Positions 8,559 to 17,366 of a DNA stretch of 64,000 nt are shown here, in pieces. The notes beneath the pieces were generated by a model that saw nothing but the letters and a program-made list of their open reading frames with translations, was not told the origin of the DNA and searched no databases. Origin of the DNA: Nocardia albiluteola (GTDB taxonomy: Bacteria; Actinomycetota; Actinomycetes; Mycobacteriales; Mycobacteriaceae); contig NZ_JAHKNI010000006.1 of assembly GCF_018860155.1 (NCBI RefSeq), forward strand, positions 124,001-188,000, read 5' to 3'. The translations under genes were made by a program, and so were the position numbers. The stretch's first letter is position 1; each line of letters begins with the position of its first letter.

Positions 8559-8957
8559 ATGACCACATCCCTGAACACCCTAGCCCGCGAACTGATCGAC
8601 GGCCCGCATGCGGCGATCCTGTCCACCACCAACTCCGACGGGCGACCGCAGTCCTCGGTGATCTTCGTGAAGGACGACGGCGATACCGTCCTGTTCAGCA
8701 CGATCAAGGGCCGGTTGAAGACCCGCAACATGCAGCGCGACCCCCGGGTCAGCCTGCTGGTGGTCAGCCGGACGAGCGGGCAGTACGTCGAGATTCGCGG
8801 CCATGTGGAGATTGCCGACGATCCTGAGAACATTGTCGGCAACGAGATGTACGCCCGGTATATGGGCGGCGGCTCCCACCCGGACGAACCCGGCGCGGAA
8901 CGGCTGGCCGTCCGGATCATCCCGGACAAACTCACCACCTACGTGCCGGGAAAGTGA
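8559..8957 (+). CDS. PPOX-class F420-dependent enzyme (pyridoxamine-oxidase-like fold)
   Basis: 132 residues. The split-barrel flavin-binding fold is indicated by HAAILSTTNSDGRPQSSVIF, LFSTIKGRLKTRNMQRDPRV and GQYVEIRGHVEI. Members of this actinobacterial family bind F420 or FMN and reduce small substrates; the exact reaction is unknown. The ATG at 8559 was chosen because AAGGTGAG lies seven bases upstream and the domain starts here; the open frame extends further upstream without support. It is divergent from the ECF sigma factor gene, which could recognise a promoter in the space between them. Confidence 0.85.
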   Translation: MTTSLNTLARELIDGPHAAILSTTNSDGRPQSSVIFVKDDGDTVLFSTIKGRLKTRNMQRDPRVSLLVVSRTSGQYVEIRGHVEIADDPENIVGNEMYARYMGGGSHPDEPGAERLAVRIIPDKLTTYVPGK

Positions 8958-10457
8958 TCAGCCCAGGGCCAGCGCCAGGAAGAAGTCCACGCGGTCCTCG
9001 AGTCGCGACAGGTCGCGCCCGGTGAGCTCCTCGATGCGGGCGACCCGGTAGCGCAGCGTGTTGACGTGCACGTGCAGCAGTTCGGCACTGCGGGTCCAGG
9101 ATCCGTTGGTCTGCAGGAACACCTCGAGGGTGTGCACCAGGTCGGCGCCGTTGTCCTGGTCGTAGCTGACCAGCGGGTCCATCAGGCGCAGCCGAAACAT
9201 CCGCCGCACCTCGTCGGGCACGCTGGACAGCAGCATCATGTGGGTGGCCAGCTCGTCGTGGCCGACCAGGGCGGCGGCCCGCCCGCGCCCGGCGGCCATG
9301 CGCCGGGCATAGCGGGCCTCCTCGACCGCGCCGCGCAGGCCCTCGCCGTCCACGACGCCGCTGACCCCGATCGAGAGGTGGGCGCCGGCCAGGCCGGGCT
9401 CGAGGGTTTCCAGGGCCCGGCCGATGGAGGTCAGCACCGTATCGTCGGCGGGGATCAGCGCGATCGCCTCGCCGTCGACCACTCCGGCGGCCGGCGTTCT
9501 GCCGTAAAGGATTTCGCGCAACAGGGCGCGTAATTCCCTGGGCCGCAATGTATCCTCGGCCGCCGCGGCCACCGCGATATAGCTGTCGGCGACCCCGAGC
9601 CCGGTCAGCTCGAGGCGCGAAACGATCTCGGCCGGTTTGGCATCGGAGACGATCAGCTGGATCAGCTCCTCGGCCAGCCGCCCCTCGGCGCTCTGGCGAT
9701 CGTCGTGGCGCACGCGCTCGAGCGAGGCGATCGCGGCCAGTTCCCCGGCCAGTGCGCGCCGCTGCTCGGGCCAGTCGGAACAGTCCGAATCGAAGACCAG
9801 CATCCAGTCCGCCACGCGCGAGGTGCCGTGCTCGTCGACCGCGAACAGCGAATACGGCCGCGGCCCGGTGCGGATGACGCACGGCAGCCGCCGGGCGGAC
9901 AGGAACGCGGTCACCGTCTGCGCGGGCGGCGCGGCGATCGGCCCGGCCACCACCCGCCCGGTGGTGGACATCACCCAGCAGCGCATGTCCAGATCGCGTT
10001 CGATGAGCTCGAGCACCGAGCCCAGTCCGGTCCCGGACACCAATTGGCGGTGCCGGTCCAGGATCGCGGTCAGATCCGCGGCGCGCCCCGTCGACAGCAG
10101 CCGGGTGATGCGCTCGGTGACGGTCGCGAAGGCCACCTGTTCGTGCACCCGGAACAGCGGCACCCGGTACTTGCGGCAGGCCTCGATGATGTCCTCGGGC
10201 GGCTCGCCGTAGCGGGCGTCACCGGTGGCCAGCGCCGCGACCTTGGCGCGCGCGAGCGCCGCGACGAACGCGTCGCTGTCCTGCGGGCCCGAGCGCCACT
10301 GCATGCCGGTGAGCACGAGCTCGCCGCCCGACAGGTAGCGGCTGGGGTCGGGTAGATCCTGAGTGACCACCCACCGCACGAACCGGTCGAGCTCCTCTTC
10401 CCCCGTGACGAGCTCCAGTCCCAGATCCGTCATGGCGAGCAGAGAACGTAGACGCAT
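8958..10457 (-). CDS. PucR-family purine catabolism regulator
   Basis: 499 residues from the ATG at 10457, where the family N-terminus begins (MRLRSLLAMTDLGLEL, then ELDRFVRWVVTQDLPDPSRYL and GGELVLTG). The N-terminal PucR domain is followed by a middle GGDEF-like region and the C-terminal HTH (LHVHVNTLRYRVARIEELTGR). It is divergent from the xanthine dehydrogenase operon with a 275-base intergenic space and is the natural candidate regulator of purine breakdown here. Upstream in-frame ATG codons exist but would add residues outside the family. Its stop abuts that of the convergent PPOX gene. Confidence 0.88.
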   Translation of the reverse strand: MRLRSLLAMTDLGLELVTGEEELDRFVRWVVTQDLPDPSRYLSGGELVLTGMQWRSGPQDSDAFVAALARAKVAALATGDARYGEPPEDIIEACRKYRVPLFRVHEQVAFATVTERITRLLSTGRAADLTAILDRHRQLVSGTGLGSVLELIERDLDMRCWVMSTTGRVVAGPIAAPPAQTVTAFLSARRLPCVIRTGPRPYSLFAVDEHGTSRVADWMLVFDSDCSDWPEQRRALAGELAAIASLERVRHDDRQSAEGRLAEELIQLIVSDAKPAEIVSRLELTGLGVADSYIAVAAAAEDTLRPRELRALLREILYGRTPAAGVVDGEAIALIPADDTVLTSIGRALETLEPGLAGAHLSIGVSGVVDGEGLRGAVEEARYARRMAAGRGRAAALVGHDELATHMMLLSSVPDEVRRMFRLRLMDPLVSYDQDNGADLVHTLEVFLQTNGSWTRSAELLHVHVNTLRYRVARIEELTGRDLSRLEDRVDFFLALALG

Positions 10458-10732
10458 GATCTCGAACGCTAACAGTCCGGATGGTTGCTTGTCTCCGATC
10501 CGCAGGTGACAGGCCGGTAACCCGGCTGTCGCATCCGCCGAGCGGGTAACGCCGCCGGGATGGCGATTGGAGATAACCACAAACGATCCGGTGTGAAGCA
10601 GCGCACAGTTCGGAGTTCCGGTCGTGGCCGCGGGCGCCCGCCGACAGGTGTACTGGGCCTACACGTTTTATGCCATGGAGGTCAGATGACGGTGCAGCGG
10701 TGCACACCTGCGAAAGCCAGGGGGGAGTGACG
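10458..10732. other. Divergent intergenic region between pucR-type gene and xanthine dehydrogenase operon
   Basis: No gene seen. The hexamer GGTAAC occurs twice, 28 bases apart (10518 and 10546). The xdh operon promoter and PucR sites should lie here, but I cannot name them with confidence. Confidence 0.4.
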
Positions 10733-11602
10733 ATGGAATTCCTTCGACCCGAGAACTGGGCCGAAGCGCTCGAATTGCGGGCGGCCCATCCCGAGGCCCG
10801 TGCCATTCAGGGCGGCACGGATGTGATGGTCGAGATGAATTTCGATCACAGCCGCCCGGCGGCGCTGCTGGATTTGAATCCGTGCGGTGAGCTGCGGCGC
10901 GTCGAGGAAATCGACGGCAAGCTTCGTATCGGCGCGGGGGTGCCGTATGTGAAGATCATTCGTGACTTCGGGTGCCAGGTGCCCGGTCTGGCGCAGGCCT
11001 CGCGGACGGTCGGTTCGCCGCAGATTCGCAATCGTGGCACCGTCGGCGGCAATCTCGGCGGCGCTTCTCCGGCCGGTGACGCGCACCCCGCGCTTTTGGC
11101 CGCGAATGCGGTGATCGAGGTGGAATCGGCCGCGCGCGGATCGCGCATGATTCCGATCGATGATTTCTATGTGTGGGTGAAGAAGAATGCCCTCGAGGCC
11201 GATGAATTGATTCGGGCGATCTGGCTCGAACCGGCGACGGGCCCGCAGTATTTCTCGAAGGTGGGCACCCGCAACGCGATGGTGATCGCGGTGTGCTCTT
11301 TCGCGGTCGCATTGCATCCGGAAAGTCGTTCCGCGGGAACAGGAATCGGATCCTCCGGCCCCACCCCGCTGCGCGCCCGCCCGGCCGAGGAATTTCTCGC
11401 GCAGGCGCTGCCGTGGGACGACCCGGCTCCACTGGCGGACTCCGTGCTGCGCGAATTCGGCTCGCTGGTCGCCGCGTCGGCCAAGCCCATCGACGACGTC
11501 CGCGGCACCGCGGACTATCGCAAGCATGCTCTCTCGGTGATGGCGCGCCGCACCCTCGCCTGGGCCTGGAACGACTTTGCGGCAGAGCGGAGAGCAGCCT
11601 GA
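10733..11602 (+). CDS. Xanthine dehydrogenase FAD-binding subunit
   Basis: 289 residues of the molybdopterin-dehydrogenase FAD domain: the AIQGGTDVMVEM flavin-phosphate loop at about residues 24-35, and VGSPQIRNRGTVGGNLGG then ASPAGDAHPAL at about residues 95-120. It passes electrons from the iron-sulfur subunit to NAD during oxidation of hypoxanthine or xanthine. The ATG follows GGGGGGAG by four bases; a longer frame from 10670 lacks a ribosome site. Its stop overlaps the start of the 2Fe-2S subunit gene by one base. It is first in a tightly packed operon of purine catabolism genes. Confidence 0.9.
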   Translation: MEFLRPENWAEALELRAAHPEARAIQGGTDVMVEMNFDHSRPAALLDLNPCGELRRVEEIDGKLRIGAGVPYVKIIRDFGCQVPGLAQASRTVGSPQIRNRGTVGGNLGGASPAGDAHPALLAANAVIEVESAARGSRMIPIDDFYVWVKKNALEADELIRAIWLEPATGPQYFSKVGTRNAMVIAVCSFAVALHPESRSAGTGIGSSGPTPLRARPAEEFLAQALPWDDPAPLADSVLREFGSLVAASAKPIDDVRGTADYRKHALSVMARRTLAWAWNDFAAERRAA

Positions 11603-12075
11603 TGCGCGTTAACTTCCAGGTCAATGGGGCCGACGAAACTGTTGATGATGTATGGGAGGGCGAGAGCCTGCTCTACATGCTGCGCGAGCGGATGGGGCTG
11701 CCGGGCTCCAAGAACGCCTGCGAGCAGGGGGAATGTGGTTCGTGCACGGTGTACCTGGACGGTGTCCCGGCGTGCGCGTGCCTGGTCGCGGCCGGGCAGG
11801 TCGACGGGCGCTCGGTGCGCACGGTGGAGGGCTTGGCGCAGGGGGACAAGCTCGATCCGGTGCAGCAGGCGTTCGTCGACGCCGGCGCGGTGCAGTGCGG
11901 TTTCTGCACCCCGGGCCTGCTCGTGCAGACCCACGATCTGATCGAGCGCGTTCCGGAACCCTCCGACGGGGAGATCCGGGAGGCGTTGTCCGGCAACCTG
12001 TGCCGCTGTACCGGTTACGAAAAGATTCTCAACGCCGTGCATCTGGCGGCCGAGCGGAAGGCGGCGGCCAAGTGA
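11602..12075 (+). CDS. Xanthine dehydrogenase 2Fe-2S subunit
   Basis: 157 residues. The plant-type cluster ligands are C40, C45, C48 and C60 (NACEQGECGSCTVYLDG). The C-terminal helical domain has the second cluster motifs GAVQCGFCTPG and GNLCRCTGY. This matches the small electron-transfer subunit of three-subunit xanthine dehydrogenases. TGATG overlap upstream and a 4-base GTGA overlap downstream show translational coupling with the FAD subunit and the deaminase. Confidence 0.92.
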   Translation: MRVNFQVNGADETVDDVWEGESLLYMLRERMGLPGSKNACEQGECGSCTVYLDGVPACACLVAAGQVDGRSVRTVEGLAQGDKLDPVQQAFVDAGAVQCGFCTPGLLVQTHDLIERVPEPSDGEIREALSGNLCRCTGYEKILNAVHLAAERKAAAK

Positions 12076-13418
12076 GCACGGTAGTCATCGAAAACGCTTA
12101 TATCGCACCGGTTGTCGGCGAGGAGATCGCCAACGGCCACCTGGTGATCGAAAACGGCCGCATCGCCGCGCTCGGTTCGGGCGCCGCCCCCGCCATCGAG
12201 GGCGCCGAGCGCATCGACGGCACGGGCACCCTGGTCACTCCCGGCCTGGTCAACACCCATCACCACCTGTACCAGTGGGCCACGCAGGGCCTGTTCCAGG
12301 ACGCCACCCTCTTCGAGTGGCTGACCGGCCTGTACCGCATCTGGGCGCGCATGGACGCCGAGGCCGTGTACGGCGCGGCGGCGGCGGGGCTGGGCTGGCT
12401 GGCGCTGACCGGCTGCACCACCTCGACCGATCACCACTACGTATTCCCCAAGGGCCGTGGCGATCTGTTCGCCGCGGAGATCACCGCCGCCCGCGAGGTC
12501 GGCATCCGGTTCCACCCGTGCCGCGGCTCGATGGACCGCGGACAGTCCCACGGCGGCCTGCCGCCGGACGAGTGCGTGGAGACCACCGACGAAATCCTCG
12601 CGCACACAGTCGAAATGATCGACACCTACCACGACGCGTCGTTCGATTCGATGCTGCGCGTCGCGGTCGCGCCGTGCTCGCCGTTCTCGGTCAGCGAGAC
12701 CCTGATGCGCGAATCGGCCGCGCTGGCCCGCGCCAAGGGCGTGCGCCTGCACACCCACCTCGCTGAGACCCTCGACGAGGAGGAGCACTGCATCGAGCAG
12801 ATGGGTTGCACCCCGGTCGAATACATGGAAAGGATCGGCTGGCTCGGCGACGACGTGTGGTTCGCGCACGCGGTACACCTGCACGACAAGGACATTCAGC
12901 GTTTCGCCGACACCGGCTCCGGCTCGGCGCACTGCCCGACCTCCAATGCCCGTCTGGGTGCGGGCATTGCGCGGGTCAAGGATCTGCTCGCCGCGGGCGC
13001 CCCGGTCGGCCTCGGCGTGGACGGCAATGCCTCCAGCGAGATGACCGCCATGGCCGGAGAGATGCGCCAGGCGCTGCTGTTCCAGCGCGCCGTGCACGGC
13101 CCGAAGGCACTCACCGCGCGGCAGGCGCTGGAGATCGGCACCCTGGGCGGAGCCCGGAACCTGGGCCGCCACAACGAGATCGGCTCGCTCGAGGTCGGCA
13201 AGCTCGGCGACATCGCCATGTGGCGCGTCGACGGGTTCTACGCCGCGATCGACGATCCGGTTTGCTCCCTGGTCTTCGGCCCGACCCCGCCGCTGGCGCG
13301 GCTGCTGGTCGGCGGCAACACCGTCGTGGACAACGGCGAGCTGCGCACGGCCGACCAGGAACGCCTGGCGCAGGCCGGTGTCGAGGCCCGTCGTCGCTTC
13401 CTGCGAGAGGATTCTTGA
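12072..13418 (+). CDS. 8-oxoguanine deaminase / guanine deaminase-type amidohydrolase
   Basis: 448 residues of the AtzB/TrzN amidohydrolase family. Metal ligands sit in NTHHHLYQW (residues 61-69), HTHLAET, and the aspartate of GLGVDGNAS. The sequences VEYMERIGWLGDDVWFAHAV and SAHCPTSNARLGAGIARVKD resemble 8-oxoguanine deaminases, which yield urate; guanine deaminase, which yields xanthine for the adjoining enzyme, is the main alternative. The GTG start overlaps the previous stop by four bases, and its own stop overlaps the next start (TGATG), placing it inside the xanthine dehydrogenase operon between two subunit genes. Confidence 0.85.
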   Translation: MSTVVIENAYIAPVVGEEIANGHLVIENGRIAALGSGAAPAIEGAERIDGTGTLVTPGLVNTHHHLYQWATQGLFQDATLFEWLTGLYRIWARMDAEAVYGAAAAGLGWLALTGCTTSTDHHYVFPKGRGDLFAAEITAAREVGIRFHPCRGSMDRGQSHGGLPPDECVETTDEILAHTVEMIDTYHDASFDSMLRVAVAPCSPFSVSETLMRESAALARAKGVRLHTHLAETLDEEEHCIEQMGCTPVEYMERIGWLGDDVWFAHAVHLHDKDIQRFADTGSGSAHCPTSNARLGAGIARVKDLLAAGAPVGLGVDGNASSEMTAMAGEMRQALLFQRAVHGPKALTARQALEIGTLGGARNLGRHNEIGSLEVGKLGDIAMWRVDGFYAAIDDPVCSLVFGPTPPLARLLVGGNTVVDNGELRTADQERLAQAGVEARRRFLREDS

Positions 13419-15748
13419 TGACAACGGCACGTACCACGAAGTTTCCGACCGATGTCGCCGCGCCCGGCAAGGACGGCATCGGCGCGAGTCCCCTTCGCCC
13501 CGACGGCATTCTGAAGGTGAAGGGCGATTTCGCCTACTCCTCGGACCTGTGGATCGACGGCATGCTCTGGGGCATGACGCTGCGCAGCCCGCACCCGCGC
13601 GCACGCATCCTGTCCATCGACATCACCGAGGCGCTGCGGGTGCCCGGCGTCGAGGCCGTCCTCACCCACGAGGATGTGCCGGGCCGCAAGCACTTCGGCC
13701 TGGACCACACCTGGGACCAGCCGGTGCTGGCCTTCGACAAGGTGCGTCACCACGGCGAGCCGATCGCGCTGGTGGCCGCCGACCACCCGGAGACCTGCCG
13801 CCGGGCGATGGACAAGATCGCCATCGAGTGGGAGGTGCTCGAGCCGATCACCGATCCCGTGGCGGTCATCGAGGACCCGGAAACCCTTGCGGTGCAAGAG
13901 CGCGGCGGCATCACCCGCTATCAGCCGGTGTGCGTCGGCGATCTGGAGGTCGGCCGCGCGATGGCCGACGTCGTGATCAGCCAGCAGTACGAGGTCGGCA
14001 TGCAGGACCAGGCATTCCTGGGCCCGGAGTCCGGCCTTGTCATTCCGACCGAGGACGGCGGCCTCGAGTTCTACGTCGCAACCCAGTGGCTCCATTGGGA
14101 TTTGACGCAGATCGCCCCGTGCCTGGGCCTGGCCGAGGACCAGATTCGCATGACGCTGGCGGGTGTCGGCGGCGCCTTCGGCGGCCGCGAGGATCTGTCG
14201 ATGGAGATCCACGCCGGCATGCTCGCGCTGTACACGCGCAAGCCGATCAAGATGGTGTACAACCGCGAGGAGTCCTTCTTCGGGCATGTGCACCGACACC
14301 CGGCGCAGATGTGGTACGAGTACGGCGCCACCAACGAGGGCCGGCTGGTCTTCGCCAAGGTGAAGATCGTGCTGGACGGCGGTCCCTACACCTCGGCCAC
14401 CCTGAACGTCACCGGCAACGCGGCCTCGATGTCCATCGGCCCGTACAAGATCCCGCACGTGGAGGTCGACACCTACGGCGTCTACACCAACAACCCGGTG
14501 TGCGGTGCGATGCGCGGATTCGGCGGCGTGCAGGCATGTTTCGCGCACGAGTCGATGATGGACAAGCTCGCCGACACCTTGGGCCTGGACCCGGTACACG
14601 TGCGCCAGCTCAATGTGACCGAGCAGGGCGACACCATCGTCACCGGACAGGTACTGCACGCGCCGACGCCGCTGGTGTCGATGCTCGAGCAGGCCAAGGC
14701 GCTGCCGCTGCCCGCGGCGGTCGACGCCTCCGACATTCGCAACCTGCCGGGCGCGCTGTCGCAGACCACCCACGGCGAGGGCGTCGTGCGGGGTGTGGGC
14801 TACGGCGTGGGCATCAAGAACATCTGCTTCTCCGAGGGTTTCGACGACCTCTCGACCGCCCGAGTGCGGCTCGAGGTCATCGGCGGCGAGCCGGTGGCGC
14901 TGGTGCACACCGCGGCCGCGGAGGTCGGGCAGGGCCTGGTGACCGTGGAGGCGCAGATCGCGCGCACCGAACTCGGTATCGAGCGGGTGACCATCCATCC
15001 GGCGGACAACGGGGTCGGCAGCGGCGGTTCCACCTCGGCCTCGCGCCAGACCTACATGACCGGTGGCGCGGTGATGAACGCGTGCCGGGCCGTGCGGGAT
15101 TCGGTGCTCGTACGGGCACGCGCCAAGGGCCTGACCGACGCGGCGAATCTCGTTGGCGGAAAGGTCGTTTCGAACTCCGGTGAGGTGCTCGCGGCACTCG
15201 TCGACGTGCTCGATGAGGGGTTTGTCGAGGAGACCCGCGAATACCATCACCACCCGACCACCGGCATGGATCCGGTGACGGGCCAGGGAGACAGCCACAC
15301 CCAGCTGGCCGTCTGCGTGCACCGCGCTGTGGTGGACGTCGATGTCGATCTCGGTCTGGTGAAGGTCGTCAGCCTGGACGCGGTCCAGGACGTCGGCAAG
15401 ATCATGAACCGGCTGCAGCTCGAGGGCCAGATCCACGGCGGCGCCGTGCAGGGCCTCGGCCTCGCGGTCATGGAGGAGATCCTGGTCTCCGACGGTAAGG
15501 TCCGCAATCCCTCGTTCACCGACTATCTGATTCCCACCATCCTCGATGTGCCCAAGCAGGACCTGGTCATCCTCGAGAACCCCGATCCGCGTGCCCCATA
15601 CGGGCTGCGCGGCGCCGGAGAGCCGCCCACGCTCTCCTCCACCCCGGCTGTCGTCGCCGCGATCCGCGACGCCATCCGGGCTGCCGGAGGTGCCGGGTAC
15701 ATCAACCGTGTGCCGGTCCGTCCGACGGACATCATCGAAAGCTGTTGA
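13418..15748 (+). CDS. Xanthine dehydrogenase molybdopterin-binding subunit
   Basis: 776 residues, the usual size for a separate large subunit. Substrate- and molybdopterin-binding motifs include GVGGAFGGRED, GAMRGFGGVQACFAHE, AAAEVGQGLVTVEAQIA and, near the C-terminus, PYGLRGAGEPP, which carries the catalytic glutamate of the family. It hydroxylates purines with electrons passed to the 2Fe-2S and FAD subunits. Related enzymes include CO dehydrogenase, but the permease, XdhC-like maturase and PucR regulator around it favour purine oxidation. The start overlaps the deaminase stop by one base. Confidence 0.9.
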   Translation: MTTARTTKFPTDVAAPGKDGIGASPLRPDGILKVKGDFAYSSDLWIDGMLWGMTLRSPHPRARILSIDITEALRVPGVEAVLTHEDVPGRKHFGLDHTWDQPVLAFDKVRHHGEPIALVAADHPETCRRAMDKIAIEWEVLEPITDPVAVIEDPETLAVQERGGITRYQPVCVGDLEVGRAMADVVISQQYEVGMQDQAFLGPESGLVIPTEDGGLEFYVATQWLHWDLTQIAPCLGLAEDQIRMTLAGVGGAFGGREDLSMEIHAGMLALYTRKPIKMVYNREESFFGHVHRHPAQMWYEYGATNEGRLVFAKVKIVLDGGPYTSATLNVTGNAASMSIGPYKIPHVEVDTYGVYTNNPVCGAMRGFGGVQACFAHESMMDKLADTLGLDPVHVRQLNVTEQGDTIVTGQVLHAPTPLVSMLEQAKALPLPAAVDASDIRNLPGALSQTTHGEGVVRGVGYGVGIKNICFSEGFDDLSTARVRLEVIGGEPVALVHTAAAEVGQGLVTVEAQIARTELGIERVTIHPADNGVGSGGSTSASRQTYMTGGAVMNACRAVRDSVLVRARAKGLTDAANLVGGKVVSNSGEVLAALVDVLDEGFVEETREYHHHPTTGMDPVTGQGDSHTQLAVCVHRAVVDVDVDLGLVKVVSLDAVQDVGKIMNRLQLEGQIHGGAVQGLGLAVMEEILVSDGKVRNPSFTDYLIPTILDVPKQDLVILENPDPRAPYGLRGAGEPPTLSSTPAVVAAIRDAIRAAGGAGYINRVPVRPTDIIESC

Positions 15749-15920
15749 TCAACAGGGGTTTCCGGCCCGCCTGAACTCACCCACCCCGCCAGCTCCGCAA
15801 GCTCCGCTGGCTACCATCCCCGGGGGACCAAGGGCGGGCCGGAGCCGCACAACCGCAAACCGCACCCAAGTCCGGAGACGGCTCGGACCGCAGGTCGGCT
15901 ATGCCCAAAGGAGGGCAGCC

Positions 15921-17360
15921 ATGACCCAAGTAGATACCCGCCCCGAAGTCAGCACCGAACCCGGGAGACCGCCGCTGGAGCGGCTGTTCCGGATCCGGGA
16001 GCGGGGCAGCACCGTTTCGCGCGAAATTCGCGGCGGTATCACCACTTTCCTAGCGATGGCATACGTCATTCTGCTGGTCCCCCTGATTCTGAGCAGCGCG
16101 ACCGACATCCACGGTGCGCACCTGGACAAGGCGCAGATCACCACGGCGACAGCATTTGCCGCAGGATTGTCGACAATTCTGATGGGCCTGGTCGGCAACG
16201 TGCCGCTGGCCCTGGCGGCGGGCCTGGGCGTGGTGCCCGTGGTCGCCTATCAGGCCGCACCGCATATGACCTGGCCGCAGACGATGGGCCTGGTCGCGCT
16301 GATGGGCGTGGTCATCGTGATCATGGCCGCCACCGGCCTGCGGACGATGATCATCAATGCGATTCCGCTGGCGATAAAGAACGCCATCTGTGTGGGAATC
16401 GGCCTGTTCATCGCGATGATCGGCCTGGTGTCGGCCGGCGTGGTCGGCCACGGTCCCTCGGACGGGCCGCCGGTGACACTGGGTGTCGGCGGACACCTCG
16501 CGGGCTGGCCGGTAGTGGTCTTCGGATTCAGCCTGCTGATGATGCTGGCCCTGTACATCCGCAAGGTGCCGGGCGCGATCCTGATCAGCATCGCGGCCTC
16601 GACCGTGCTGGCGATCATCATCAACGCGGTCGCCAAGATTCCGAACAAGGACTGGGGCACAGCGGTTCCCAACGTTCCGCACAACTTCTTCGCGGCGCCG
16701 AACTTCGGGCTGATGGCGCACGTCGATCCGGTCGGCGGCTTTCACACCGCCGGCGCGCTGACCGCGGGCGTGGTGCTGTTCACGCTGGTGCTGACGGGAT
16801 TCTTCGACGCGATGGGCACCGTGTTCGGTGTCTGCGACGAGGCGGGCCTGGTCGACGAGAAGGGCAACATGCCCGGCATGGGCAAGGTGCTGACCCTGGA
16901 CGGCATCGCCCAGGTGATCGGCGGCGTGTCCGGCGGCGCGGGGGCAACGGTGTACGTCGAATCGGCGACGGGTGTCGGTGAGGGTTCCCGTACCGGTCTG
17001 ACGAGCCTGGTCAGCGGCGGGCTGTTCGCGGCTGTCATGTTCTTCACCCCGATCGCCGGGGTGGTGCCGATCCAGGCGGCCTCGCCCGCGCTGGTGCTGG
17101 TCGGGGCGCTGATGATGACTCAGGCTCGCAAGATCGACTGGAACGACCTGGAGGTCGCCATTCCCGCATTCCTGACCATCGTCGCGATGCCGTTCACCTA
17201 CTCGATCACCAACGGCGTGGGCGCGGGCCTGATCGCCTACACCGTGATCAAGGCCGCGCGCGGCAAGTTCCGGGAGATCCATTGGCTGGTGTGGGTGGTC
17301 ACCGCGGTGTTCGCCTGCTACTTCGCCATATCCGGAATCGAAGTACTCCTGAGAGGATAA
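15921..17360 (+). CDS. NCS2/AzgA-type purine permease (guanine/hypoxanthine or xanthine)
   Basis: 479 residues with 12-14 hydrophobic segments. REIRGGITTFLAMAYVI at the N-terminus, LAAGLGVVPVVAY, LTGFFDAMGTVFGVCDEAGL and VYVESATGVGEGSRTGLTS are hallmarks of the AzgA branch of nucleobase:proton symporters. It would import purine bases for the xanthine dehydrogenase encoded upstream. The ATG follows AAAGGAGGG. A 172-base gap separates it from the dehydrogenase operon; a separate promoter is possible. The XdhC-type gene follows after six bases, so these two are co-transcribed. Confidence 0.88.
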   Translation: MTQVDTRPEVSTEPGRPPLERLFRIRERGSTVSREIRGGITTFLAMAYVILLVPLILSSATDIHGAHLDKAQITTATAFAAGLSTILMGLVGNVPLALAAGLGVVPVVAYQAAPHMTWPQTMGLVALMGVVIVIMAATGLRTMIINAIPLAIKNAICVGIGLFIAMIGLVSAGVVGHGPSDGPPVTLGVGGHLAGWPVVVFGFSLLMMLALYIRKVPGAILISIAASTVLAIIINAVAKIPNKDWGTAVPNVPHNFFAAPNFGLMAHVDPVGGFHTAGALTAGVVLFTLVLTGFFDAMGTVFGVCDEAGLVDEKGNMPGMGKVLTLDGIAQVIGGVSGGAGATVYVESATGVGEGSRTGLTSLVSGGLFAAVMFFTPIAGVVPIQAASPALVLVGALMMTQARKIDWNDLEVAIPAFLTIVAMPFTYSITNGVGAGLIAYTVIKAARGKFREIHWLVWVVTAVFACYFAISGIEVLLRG

Positions 17361-17366
17361 AGAGGA

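Noticed and set aside
10733..15748. A CO dehydrogenase rather than xanthine dehydrogenase
   Set aside because: The purine permease, deaminase, PucR regulator and XdhC-type factor all point to purine oxidation.
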